A DNA stretch of 7,080 bases from Thiobacillus sp. (GCA_003510325.1 DONB01000143.1:1-7080); one strand, 5' to 3'; counted from the stretch's first letter, positions 1 to 5,691 are shown. Translations and numbers: made by a program. The notes: generated by a model from the sequence alone, not told the origin.

Positions 1-705
1 ATCTACTCGACCTTCCTGCAGCGTGCCTACGATCAGCTGATCCACGACATCGCGCTGCAGAACCTTCCGGTAATGCTGGCGATCGACCGCGCCGGGCTGG
101 TCGGCGCCGATGGCCCGACGCATGCCGGCAGCTTCGATCTCTCCTTCCTGCGCTGCATTCCCAATATGCTGATTGCCGCGCCGTCGGACGAGAACGAGTG
201 CCGTCGCTTGCTGACTACGGCCTTCCGGCACGACGGTCCGTCGGCGGTGCGATATCCGCGCGGCAGCGGCACCGGTGCGGCCATCGAACCCGGCCTCGAA
301 CCGCTCGCAATCGGCAAGGGCGTGCTGCGGCGCAGCGGCCACGACGTGGCGCTGATCGCCTTCGGCAGCCTGGTCGCGCCGGCGCTTGCCGCCGCCGAGG
401 CGCTCGACGCCAGCGTGGCCGACATGCGTTTCGTGAAGCCGCTCGACATCGACCTGTTGCGCGACCTGGCACACCGCCATCGCCTGTTGGTGACGCTGGA
501 GGAAAACGCGGTGGCGGGTGGCGCCGGAGCCGGGGTGGCCGAGGTGCTGGCTGAACTCGGAATACAGGTCCCGATACTGCACCTGGGCCTCCCGGACACC
601 TTCATCGAACATGGCGATCCGGTGCGGATGCTGGCTGACTGCGGGCTCGACGCAACGGGGATCGAGGCTGCCGTGCGGCAGCGGATAACCCCATTACCCG
701 AGTAG
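1..705 (+). CDS. dxs: 1-deoxy-D-xylulose-5-phosphate synthase, C-terminal part (5' truncated by window edge)
   Basis: DXS condenses pyruvate and glyceraldehyde 3-phosphate to 1-deoxy-D-xylulose 5-phosphate, using thiamine diphosphate; this is the first step of the MEP route to isoprenoids, in the cytoplasm. The reading frame is open from base 1 and gives 234 residues before a TAG stop, roughly the last third of a family of about 620 residues. It opens with the family string [26 protein letters not shown] follows at fragment residues 29-43, with the conserved His at 41, then [18 protein letters not shown] and AVRYPRG of the pyrimidine-binding transketolase domain. The C-terminal domain has [19 protein letters not shown] and [10 protein letters not shown]. 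From memory, E. coli Dxs aligns along the whole length. No intrinsic terminator follows, so read-through into folE2 is possible. Identity is secure; only the N-terminal two thirds is missing. Confidence 0.97.
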   Translation: MYSTFLQRAYDQLIHDIALQNLPVMLAIDRAGLVGADGPTHAGSFDLSFLRCIPNMLIAAPSDENECRRLLTTAFRHDGPSAVRYPRGSGTGAAIEPGLEPLAIGKGVLRRSGHDVALIAFGSLVAPALAAAEALDASVADMRFVKPLDIDLLRDLAHRHRLLVTLEENAVAGGAGAGVAEVLAELGIQVPILHLGLPDTFIEHGDPVRMLADCGLDATGIEAAVRQRITPLPE

Positions 706-712
706 TTTACTC
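700..712. repeat. Small inverted repeat over the dxs stop and the folE2 -35 region; candidate operator
   Basis: GAGTA (700-704) and TACTC (708-712) form perfect inverted arms around a 3-base GTT centre. The repeat contains the dxs TAG stop (703-705) and overlaps most of the predicted -35 hexamer, which is where a repressor would act. The form (5-bp arms, 3-base centre, flanks with partial further symmetry) is reminiscent of Rrf2/IscR-type sites, but those usually read GACT rather than GAGT, so no regulator is assigned. The motif ACTCAG also recurs at 732-737 and 748-753, and CTCAG/CTGAG arms occur at 749-753/755-759. Confidence 0.35.
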
Positions 713-734
713 AACTATTCCGACAGTTTATACT
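706..734 (+). promoter_or_regulatory. Predicted sigma70-type promoter for folE2
   Basis: A -35-like TTTACT (706-711) and a -10-like TATACT (729-734) are separated by exactly 17 bases. They match the TTGACA and TATAAT consensus at 4 and 5 of 6 positions. The -35 element begins at the base after the dxs stop codon. The predicted start of transcription would be near 741, leaving a leader of about 45 bases before folE2. This suggests folE2 can be transcribed independently of dxs. Prediction from sequence only. Confidence 0.55.
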
Positions 735-784
735 CAGTCTAAATTGCACTCAGCCTGAGCTGAAATCACACCAAGGAGCCTGCC

Positions 785-1597
785 ATGAACCAGATTTGCG
801 ACAACGCCGTATGCATGCCGGACGTGCAAAGTTCGGCCGACACGCGGCAAATCGCCATCAACAAGGTCGGCATCAAGAGCATCCGCCACCCGATCCGGGT
901 CGCGGACAAGAACGACGGCGTCCAGCACACCATCGCCACGTTCAACATGTACGTGTACCTGCCGCACAATTTCAAGGGCACGCACATGTCGCGCTTCATC
1001 GAAATCCTCAACACGCGCGAGCGCGAGATTTCGGTCGAGAATTTCGAGGGCATGCTGCGCCAGATGGTCGAGCGCCTGGAAGCCGAATCGGGCTATATCG
1101 AAATGAGCTTCCCCTACTTCGTCAACAAGGCCGCGCCCATCTCCGGCGTACAGAGCCTGCTCGACTACGAAGTGACTTTCATCGGCGAAATCGAGAAGGG
1201 GAAGTACACCCACACCACCAAGGTGCTGGTGCCGGTGACCAGCCTGTGCCCGTGCTCGAAGAAGATATCCGACTACGGCGCGCACAACCAGCGCTCGCAC
1301 GTCACCGTCAGCGCGAAGACCAACGGCTTCCTGTGGATCGAGGATCTGGTGCGCAAGGTCGAGGACCAAGCATCGTGCGAACTGTTCGGTCTGCTGAAGC
1401 GGCCGGACGAGAAATACGTCACCGAACGCGCCTACGACAACCCGAAATTCGTCGAGGACATCGTGCGCGACGTCGCCGCCGCGATGAACGCCGAGCCGCT
1501 GATCGACGCGTATGTGGTGGAGGCCGAAAATTTCGAGTCCATCCACAACCACTCGGCCTATGCGCTGATCGAGCGCGACAAACGGACCAAGGCGTAA
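785..1597 (+). CDS. folE2: GTP cyclohydrolase I, FolE2 (type IB)
   Basis: FolE2 converts GTP to 7,8-dihydroneopterin triphosphate, the first step of tetrahydrofolate (and other pterin) synthesis, in the cytoplasm. It is the metal-flexible alternative to the zinc enzyme FolE and belongs to the tunnelling-fold superfamily. The 270-residue length fits the family. Visible family marks are GIKSIRHPI near residue 30, the SLCPCSK motif at 153-159 that holds the catalytic cysteine (Cys155 or Cys157), RSHVTVS after it, and [12 protein letters not shown] at 249-260 near the C-terminus. The start at 785 is set by AAGGAG (773-778), six bases upstream of the ATG. The gene follows dxs by 79 bases with its own predicted promoter; a dxs-folE2 order is common in betaproteobacteria. 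In many bacteria folE2 is a Zur target, but I see no convincing Zur box here. The last seven codons lie inside a perfect inverted repeat. Confidence 0.96.
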   Translation: MNQICDNAVCMPDVQSSADTRQIAINKVGIKSIRHPIRVADKNDGVQHTIATFNMYVYLPHNFKGTHMSRFIEILNTREREISVENFEGMLRQMVERLEAESGYIEMSFPYFVNKAAPISGVQSLLDYEVTFIGEIEKGKYTHTTKVLVPVTSLCPCSKKISDYGAHNQRSHVTVSAKTNGFLWIEDLVRKVEDQASCELFGLLKRPDEKYVTERAYDNPKFVEDIVRDVAAAMNAEPLIDAYVVEAENFESIHNHSAYALIERDKRTKA

Positions 1598-1621
1598 CAC
1601 GCCTTGGTCCGTTTGTCGCGC
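1573..1621. repeat. Perfect 22-bp inverted repeat spanning the folE2 stop codon
   Basis: Bases 1573-1594 are the exact reverse complement of 1600-1621, leaving a 5-base loop, TAACA (1595-1599), that begins with the folE2 TAA stop. The left arm encodes the last FolE2 residues (Arg-Asp-Lys-Arg-Thr-Lys-Ala). No T-run follows the right arm (it continues CAGCTGACGTG), so it is not a canonical intrinsic terminator. It could act as a 3' mRNA-stabilising structure or a hairpin-only terminator, or be the product of an inverted duplication by template switching. Confidence 0.9.
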
Positions 1622-1701
1622 AGCTGACGTGAGCGGAGCGAACGTTAAGCGCAGCAGACCATAGCCACAAGCGAAAGCGGCCCGACGTTTCCCGGCTGCC
1701 C

Positions 1702-1735
1702 AAAAAAGCAAGGCCTGCAATTGCAGGCCTTGTTG
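1702..1735 (-). terminator. Intrinsic terminator of the minus-strand aspartic protease gene
   Basis: A perfect 24-base palindrome (1709-1732, arms CAAGGCCTGCAA and TTGCAGGCCTTG) is followed, reading leftward, by six A on the plus strand (1702-1707), that is, six U in the minus-strand transcript. It lies about 20 bases beyond the stop of the protease gene at 1754. An outer 8-bp inverted pair, CGGCTGCC (1693-1700) and GGCAGCCG (1742-1749), encloses the element. On the plus strand the base run after the palindrome (TTGCATTCC) is poor, so it should terminate mainly leftward transcription. Confidence 0.85.
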
Positions 1736-1753
1736 CATTCCGGCAGCCGAGAA

Positions 1754-2404
1754 TCAGTAACGCTGCGTTAACGTCATCGTCTGCCCGTCACGTTTCATTT
1801 CCATCCGGTTCAGAAAGCTCATTCCAAGCAACGGAACACTGAGCCCCGCTTCCACCACCATGCCGTCGACCTGGTTGACGGTGATGCTGCCGACCTTGAC
1901 CGTATTGAACTTGACGCGCCAGGCGGGCACGACGCCCGCTGCCGTGCCGACCCCCACAACCTGGCCCGCCTTGTAGTCGAGTCCGATGCGCCGGGCTTCG
2001 GCCGCACTGATCGCGATCGTCGTGGCGCCGGTGTCGACCATGAAGGTCATCGGGTAGCCATTGAGCGAACCTGCCGCCGCAAAGTGCCCTCGCGCATCGG
2101 CCGTGAGCGACACGCTCTGGCGCTCGGCCGTCATAGCGCCGCCAGCAAACGATTGCCCCATGCCCAGGGTGCGGCGCTTGCCCTCGACGTCGAAACTGGC
2201 GCTGTCAGAATCCGCAGCGAGCAGTTTCACCCCGCCCATCGTCTGTCCCACGCTCAGCGTGCGCGGCTTGCCACCGTCGATGCTGACGATGGCCTTGTCC
2301 TTGAAGAGACCCACCACCGACACGCTGGTCGCCCAGGCGGACGTGCAGACCAGGCCGCTGGCCGTTAAGATGAGTGCGAGTGTGTTCCGTTTGAAAGCCA
2401 TCAT
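1754..2404 (-). CDS. Secreted retropepsin-like aspartic protease (clan AA, DTGA type)
   Basis: This 216-residue protein has a Sec-type signal peptide: basic residues at 5-6, a hydrophobic core at about 8-20, and a likely cleavage after AWA near residue 25. It should be exported to the periplasm. The C-terminal half is a single retropepsin-like domain with the catalytic signature MVDTGATTIAIS (Asp124-Thr125-Gly126) and the second conserved stretch LLGMSFLNRMEM (192-203). Such one-lobed proteases act as dimers; substrates of this bacterial family are mostly unknown. The N-terminal part contains a repeated element: GGKPRTLSVGQTMGG (about 44-58) resembles EGKRRTLGMGQSFAGG (about 74-89). Two consecutive ATG codons can serve as start. 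AGGACAGGA on the minus strand lies 3 bases before the first ATG and 6 before the second, so a start at 2401 is at least as likely. The gene ends just before a strong terminator. It is divergent from the amidotransferase gene. Confidence 0.88.
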   Translation of the reverse strand: MMAFKRNTLALILTASGLVCTSAWATSVSVVGLFKDKAIVSIDGGKPRTLSVGQTMGGVKLLAADSDSASFDVEGKRRTLGMGQSFAGGAMTAERQSVSLTADARGHFAAAGSLNGYPMTFMVDTGATTIAISAAEARRIGLDYKAGQVVGVGTAAGVVPAWRVKFNTVKVGSITVNQVDGMVVEAGLSVPLLGMSFLNRMEMKRDGQTMTLTQRY

Positions 2405-3113
2405 GCATCCTGTCCTGATTTTTCGTCATTCCCCCACCGAAGGGCCGGGGTATTTCACCAGCTTCCTCGATCACCACGGCATACCCTGGAAACTGGTGCG
2501 CATCGATGCCGGCGACGCCGTGCCCCCTACCCTTAACGGCGTTTCCGGCGTCTGCTTGATGGGCGGGCCGATGAGCGTGAACGACGATCTGCCCTGGATC
2601 CCCCCGGTTCTGGCGCTGATCCGCGAGGCCGTTGCGTCCGATATCCCGGTGATAGGTCACTGCCTCGGCGGGCAGCTGATGGCCAAGGCCCTTGGCGGCT
2701 CGGTGGGCGCCAACCCGGTCAAGGAAATCGGCTGGGGCGACGTCCGTATAACCGACCCCGAAGCCGCGCGTCCCTGGCTGGGCGATGCGACCGCGCCCAT
2801 GCTGGCATTTCACTGGCACGGCGAGACCTTCAGCCTGCCGCCGGGCACGACCCGCATTCTCGACAGCGCCTTCTGCGCCAACCAGGCCTATGTACTCAAC
2901 GACCGCCATATCGGCATGCAATGCCATGTCGAAATGACGCCCGAACTCATCGCCAGCTGGTGTGAGAATGGTGCCGACGAAATTGCCGCCAGTCACAGTC
3001 CTGGCGTGCAGTCGCCCGACGCCATCCAGGCGGACGTGTCCGCCCGCACCGAACGACTACATCAACTGGCGGACAAAATTTATTCCCGCTGGATTCAAGG
3101 GCTTAGAAAATAA
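2403..3113 (+). CDS. Class I glutamine amidotransferase (GMP synthase-like), substrate unknown
   Basis: This cytoplasmic 236-residue protein is a stand-alone class I (triad-type) glutamine amidotransferase domain. Such domains hydrolyse the side-chain amide of glutamine, or a related gamma-glutamyl bond, and pass ammonia to a partner. The catalytic triad is visible: the nucleophile elbow GHCLGGQ (85-91, Cys87), then His175 and Glu177 in QCHVEMT. The oxyanion-side string LMGGPMSVND lies at 52-61, and FHWHGETFSLP at 136-146 is typical of the GuaA-like amidotransferase branch. There is no synthetase domain, so it is not GuaA itself, and the acceptor substrate cannot be told. The frame stays open back to 2061, but that part lies antisense to the protease gene and is rejected. 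ATG 2403 gives MHPVLIFRHSPTEGPGYF, a normal family N-terminus; ATG 2370 is a weaker alternative. The ribosome binding site is poor (GAAAG). Confidence 0.9.
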   Translation: MHPVLIFRHSPTEGPGYFTSFLDHHGIPWKLVRIDAGDAVPPTLNGVSGVCLMGGPMSVNDDLPWIPPVLALIREAVASDIPVIGHCLGGQLMAKALGGSVGANPVKEIGWGDVRITDPEAARPWLGDATAPMLAFHWHGETFSLPPGTTRILDSAFCANQAYVLNDRHIGMQCHVEMTPELIASWCENGADEIAASHSPGVQSPDAIQADVSARTERLHQLADKIYSRWIQGLRK

Positions 3114-3236
3114 TCGTGCAGCCGCCCCGAGAAGACGCTAGACAGCCGCATCGCGCGGCGTAGGATAGGAACCGGAGTCACATCCGGTCTTGAATGCATC
3201 ACCTGAATACCTGAAACAGGAAATATTGGAGGATTT
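3114..3236. other. Intergenic leader upstream of the 137-residue protein gene
   Basis: This 123-base spacer holds short symmetric elements but no gene and no convincing -10/-35 pair. A 6-bp hairpin (ACCGGA 3171-3176, TCCGGT 3183-3188) is followed by two copies of ACCTGAA at 3201 and 3209 (8-base period). CCTG-AAA-CAGG (3210-3220) ends 8 bases before a strong Shine-Dalgarno, GGAGGA (3229-3234 by count), ahead of ATG 3237. No intrinsic terminator is visible for the upstream amidotransferase, so some read-through is possible. Confidence 0.5.
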
Positions 3237-3650
3237 ATGCAAAACGTCGACTACACCAACTTCGACTTCGGCGAACGCCTGAACGGTTTCATTCACGAAG
3301 TGATGAATTTCGGTGGCGCGCCCCGCACCGAAGCCGACCTCACCGAAGGCCAGAAAGTCTTCGTGCGCGCAGTCAAGCGCGAAATGGTCAAATATGCCGA
3401 CCCCAACCGCCATGGCTATCCGCACAACCTGCTGGAACAGATGGAATCCTTCACCCGCACCATCGGCGACCTGCACAATTCCTACTTCGACTCGGGCATG
3501 CGCAAGGTCAGCGACTGTCTCTACAACCGCTGGAAAATGCTCTACGAAGAAACCAAAAAACTGGCCGCAGCCGGGGCCGACACCAAGCCCGCCTGGGTCG
3601 ACGTGATCAAGACCGAACAGACCGACATGCCGGCGTTCTTCGATGCCTAA
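3237..3650 (+). CDS. Conserved-looking hypothetical protein, 137 aa, upstream of sat
   Basis: I do not recognise this protein. The gene is well supported: a near-ideal ribosome binding site (TTGGAGGATTT directly before the ATG), GC-rich third positions like its neighbours, and an intrinsic terminator 15 bases after the stop. The product is soluble, with no signal peptide, no membrane segment and no CxxCH or CxxC motif. It reads as mostly helical, with amphipathic stretches at about 36-54 and 66-112. It has one cysteine (Cys94) and histidines at 20, 59, 63 and 80; the PNRHGYPHNLLEQ stretch (56-68) is the most motif-like part. It is not DsrC/TusE, which end in a conserved C-terminal Cys motif, and it is not the membrane protein AprM. 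It lies 166 bases before sat but is separated from it by a terminator and a predicted promoter, so it is a neighbour rather than a clear operon member. A link to sulfur oxidation is only positional. Confidence 0.82.
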   Translation: MQNVDYTNFDFGERLNGFIHEVMNFGGAPRTEADLTEGQKVFVRAVKREMVKYADPNRHGYPHNLLEQMESFTRTIGDLHNSYFDSGMRKVSDCLYNRWKMLYEETKKLAAAGADTKPAWVDVIKTEQTDMPAFFDA

Positions 3651-3664
3651 GTGCCTGTAAGAAC

Positions 3665-3697
3665 ATGAAAAAGCCCGGTTCGCCCGGGCTTTTTCAT
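3665..3697 (+). terminator. Intrinsic terminator after the 137-residue protein gene
   Basis: A 14-bp perfect stem (3665-3678 with 3684-3697) encloses a 5-base loop, TTCGC. The GC-rich core GCCCGG/CCGGGC is followed by five T (3690-3694) and CATTTC. The left arm carries a matching A-run, so the element could also work on leftward transcripts. It separates the hypothetical gene from the sat-apr module. Confidence 0.88.
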
Positions 3698-3727
3698 TTC
3701 CACGATTCAATATCAAACCCGCTTATC

Positions 3728-3776
3728 CTCAAATAAAAATAAAGGATTATTCAGCCGCCAGACCCGGTGCTATGCT
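3728..3776 (+). promoter_or_regulatory. Predicted promoter of the sat-apr genes, with an AT-rich upstream tract
   Basis: Between the terminator and sat lies an A/T-rich run (about 3728-3745, CTCAAATAAAAATAAAGG) that stands out against GC-rich surroundings and resembles an UP element. TTATTC (3747-3752) and TATGCT (3771-3776), 18 bases apart, are the best -35/-10 candidates; both are only partial matches to consensus. The placement, about 40 bases ahead of ATG 3817 and just after a terminator, supports a promoter here more than the hexamers do. Confidence 0.42.
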
Positions 3777-3816
3777 GCCCCGACTTGAATAACCCTAAAA
3801 AGTCTGAGGAGACAGC

Positions 3817-5025
3817 ATGTCCAAACTGGTACGCCCCCACGGTGGCGGTGAACTCAAGCCCCTGCTGCTGACGGGTGACGCACTCGCCGCCGAAAAAGCG
3901 CGCGCCGCCTCGCTGCCGAAGGTCAAGATGTCCTCGCGCGAAACCGGCGACCTCATCATGATGGGCATCGGCGGCTTCACCCCGCTGGACGGCTTCATGA
4001 CCCACGGCGACTGGGAAGGCGTATGCGACGGTTACAAGATGGCCAACGGCCTGTTCTGGCCGATCCCCGTCACCCTGTCGACCGATGACGAAACGGTCAA
4101 GGCCGGCGACGAGGTCGCATTGGTCGACGGCGAAAGCGGCGACATCATGGGCACCATGAAGGTGACCGAGAAATACAGCATCGACAAGTCCCACGAGTGC
4201 ATGCAGGTCTACAAGACCACCGATCTCGAGCACCCCGGCGTCAAGATGGTCATGGCGCAGGGCAAGTACAACCTGGCCGGTCCGGTCAAGGTCCTGTCCA
4301 CCGGCAGCTTCAAGGAAGAATACGGCGAGCAGTTCATGACCCCGGCCGAGACCCGTGCCAAGTTCGAGCAGCTGGGCTGGTCCAAGATAGCGGCCTTCCA
4401 GACCCGCAACCCGATGCATCGTAGCCATGAGTATCTGGCGAAGATCGCCATCGAGACCATGGACGGTGTGCTGGTCCATTCCCTGCTGGGCGCGCTGAAG
4501 CCGGGCGACATCCCCGCCGAGGTCCGCTCCGAAGCGATCAGCGTGCTGGTCGACAACTACTTTGCCCCCAACACCGTAATCCAGGCCGGCTATCCGCTCG
4601 ACATGCGCTATGCCGGCCCGCGCGAAGCCCTGCTGCACGCGCTGTTCCGCCAGAACTACGGCTGCTCGCACCTGATCGTCGGCCGCGACCACGCCGGCGT
4701 CGGCGACTACTACGGTCCGTTCGACGCGCAGAAGATCTTCGACGAGATTCCCAAGGGCTCGCTCGAAACGCAGAACATGAACATCGACTGGACTTTCTGG
4801 TGCAACAAGTGCGGCGGCATGGCTTCGCAGCGCACCTGCCCGCACACCAAGGACGACCGCATCCTGCTGTCCGGCACCAAGGTGCGTTCGATGCTGTCCG
4901 AAGGCCAGGACCTGCCGGTCGAGTTCAGCCGCCCGGAAGTCGCCAAGGTGCTGCAGAAATACTACGCTGCCCTGACCGCCGAGCAGAACGTCAAGATCGA
5001 GTTGAAAGGCCACTCGGCTGCATGA
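3817..5025 (+). CDS. sat: ATP sulfurylase, homomeric dissimilatory type
   Basis: Sat catalyses APS + pyrophosphate = sulfate + ATP in the cytoplasm. In sulfur oxidisers it runs toward ATP, as the substrate-level phosphorylation step at the end of sulfite oxidation. The 402-residue protein has the nucleotide-binding motif [11 protein letters not shown] (195-205) and [12 protein letters not shown] (289-300), both hallmarks of the single-subunit Sat family and unlike the heteromeric CysDN enzyme. Other family strings are [10 protein letters not shown] and [28 protein letters not shown] cysteine-rich element, Cys329, Cys332, Cys341 with His343 (CNKC...CPH), looks like the zinc-binding site known in prokaryotic Sat. 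There is no C-terminal APS-kinase domain. The start is fixed by GAGGAGA (3806-3812), four bases before ATG 3817. It is followed after 180 bases by aprB and aprA on the same strand, which supply or consume APS. The function is secure; the physiological direction is inferred from context. Confidence 0.97.
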   Translation: MSKLVRPHGGGELKPLLLTGDALAAEKARAASLPKVKMSSRETGDLIMMGIGGFTPLDGFMTHGDWEGVCDGYKMANGLFWPIPVTLSTDDETVKAGDEVALVDGESGDIMGTMKVTEKYSIDKSHECMQVYKTTDLEHPGVKMVMAQGKYNLAGPVKVLSTGSFKEEYGEQFMTPAETRAKFEQLGWSKIAAFQTRNPMHRSHEYLAKIAIETMDGVLVHSLLGALKPGDIPAEVRSEAISVLVDNYFAPNTVIQAGYPLDMRYAGPREALLHALFRQNYGCSHLIVGRDHAGVGDYYGPFDAQKIFDEIPKGSLETQNMNIDWTFWCNKCGGMASQRTCPHTKDDRILLSGTKVRSMLSEGQDLPVEFSRPEVAKVLQKYYAALTAEQNVKIELKGHSAA

Positions 5026-5205
5026 TTTTTCCTCCGGCAGCGATGCCGGAGGCACCGCCCTGATCGCATCAAACCAGCCAGGGCAAGGGTTTTAGGACAC
5101 GAGCCTACCGGAAGCGGATTCGCGATACGCCCCGGCCAAGGACGGGTTCAGTTCTAGACGGACCGCGACGTACGCGGATTGTTAGCTAACTTTGAGGAGA
5201 CTGTA
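5026..5205 (+). other. sat-aprB intergenic region, no aprM
   Basis: This 180-base spacer is long for co-transcribed genes and encodes no protein I can support. It contains the GNRA hairpin at its left end. A short hairpin follows near its right end (CCGCG 5163-5167, CGCGG 5173-5177), then a perfect 10-bp palindrome, GTTAGCTAAC (5181-5190), three bases before the aprB Shine-Dalgarno GAGGAGA (5194-5200). No clear -10/-35 pair was found. In Allochromatium vinosum the membrane protein gene aprM sits at this place (sat-aprMBA); here it is absent. Confidence 0.6.
5031..5052 (+). repeat. GNRA-capped hairpin after sat
   Basis: CCTCCGGCA (5031-5039) and TGCCGGAGG (5044-5052) form a perfect 9-bp stem closed by the tetraloop GCGA, a GNRA loop of high stability. 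It begins 6 bases after the sat stop. The T-run lies before, not after, the stem (ATTTTT then CCTCC), and CACCGCCC follows, so it is not an ordinary terminator for sat. An mRNA-stabilising or processing element that sets different transcript levels for sat and aprBA is a reasonable guess. Confidence 0.7.
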
Positions 5206-5691
5206 ATGCCAACCTATGTTCGTACCGACAAGTGCGACGGTTGCAAGGGTCAGGACAAGACCGCTTGCATGTACATCTGCCCGCACGACCTGATGAAGCT
5301 GGACAAGGACGGCTCGGAAACCGGTCACGCCATGAAGGCGTTCAACCAGGAGCCCGAGCAGTGCTGGGAGTGCTATTCCTGCGTGAAGATCTGCCCGCAG
5401 CAGGCGATCGACGCCCGCCACTACGCCGACGTCGTGCCGCTGGGCGGCATGGTGCAGCCGCTGCGTGGTTCCGACTCCATCATGTGGACCATCAAGTTCC
5501 GCAATGGCACGCTGAAGCGCTTCAAGTTCCCGATCCGCACCACGCCCGAAGGTTCGATCGACCCCTTCGGTGGCAAGCCGACCGCCAGCCTGGCCAACAT
5601 CACCGCAACCGGTTTCTTCACCGGCTCGGCCGATGGCGGCATCACCAAAGGCTACCGCGCTGGCAATCCTGCAGAACTGATCCGCAAGTAA
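5206..5691 (+). CDS. aprB: Adenylylsulfate (APS) reductase, beta subunit
   Basis: AprB is the iron-sulfur subunit of the AprAB heterodimer, carrying electrons between the FAD of AprA and a membrane partner. The 161-residue protein begins MPTYVRTDKCDGCKGQ. Two ferredoxin-type [4Fe-4S] binding sets are complete. The first is Cys10, Cys13, Cys21, Cys25 (C-x2-C-x7-C-x3-CP, the longer loop typical of AprB). The second is Cys53, Cys56, Cys59, Cys63 (C-x2-C-x2-C-x3-CP). The remainder (PLRGSDSIMWTIKFRNGTLKRFKFPIRTTPEGSIDP) matches the beta-sheet part and the C-terminal tail that wraps around AprA in known structures. ATG 5206 is chosen because GAGGAGA lies 5 bases upstream and the protein then starts at the family N-terminus; an in-frame ATG at 5179 lacks such a site. 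aprA follows after 18 bases, clearly as a co-transcribed gene. Confidence 0.97.
   Translation: MPTYVRTDKCDGCKGQDKTACMYICPHDLMKLDKDGSETGHAMKAFNQEPEQCWECYSCVKICPQQAIDARHYADVVPLGGMVQPLRGSDSIMWTIKFRNGTLKRFKFPIRTTPEGSIDPFGGKPTASLANITATGFFTGSADGGITKGYRAGNPAELIRK

Noticed and set aside
695..717. IscR type 1 site at the folE2 promoter
   Set aside because: The spacing and outer flanks are suggestive, but the core reads GAGT/ACTC rather than GACT/AGTC and the outer arms are only partly symmetric, so it is kept only as an unassigned candidate operator.
734..1738. Minus-strand and alternative plus-strand frames over folE2
   Set aside because: FolE2 motifs fix the true frame (785-1597). The alternative plus frame (796-1632) is Arg/His/Gln-rich and lacks a ribosome binding site, and the minus frame is a codon shadow running through the terminator.
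2061..2402. N-terminal extension of the amidotransferase by 114 codons
   Set aside because: This part is entirely antisense to the protease gene and has no amidotransferase similarity. The family N-terminus starts at ATG 2403.
3237..3650. DsrC/TusE or AprM identity for the 137-residue protein
   Set aside because: It lacks the C-terminal conserved cysteine motif of DsrC/TusE, and it has no membrane helices as AprM would.
5031..5052. Intrinsic terminator after sat
   Set aside because: The hairpin is strong but the T-run lies upstream of it and no U-tract follows, so the canonical requirement is not met.
3751..5055. A 434-codon open frame on the minus strand opposite sat
   Set aside because: Same antisense artefact: it covers sat almost exactly, shows low-complexity composition and has no family signature.
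5179..5205. Upstream ATG for aprB adding nine residues
   Set aside because: It lacks a Shine-Dalgarno, overlaps the GTTAGCTAAC palindrome, and would contain the good ribosome binding site within the coding sequence. The family start is MPTYVRTDKC.
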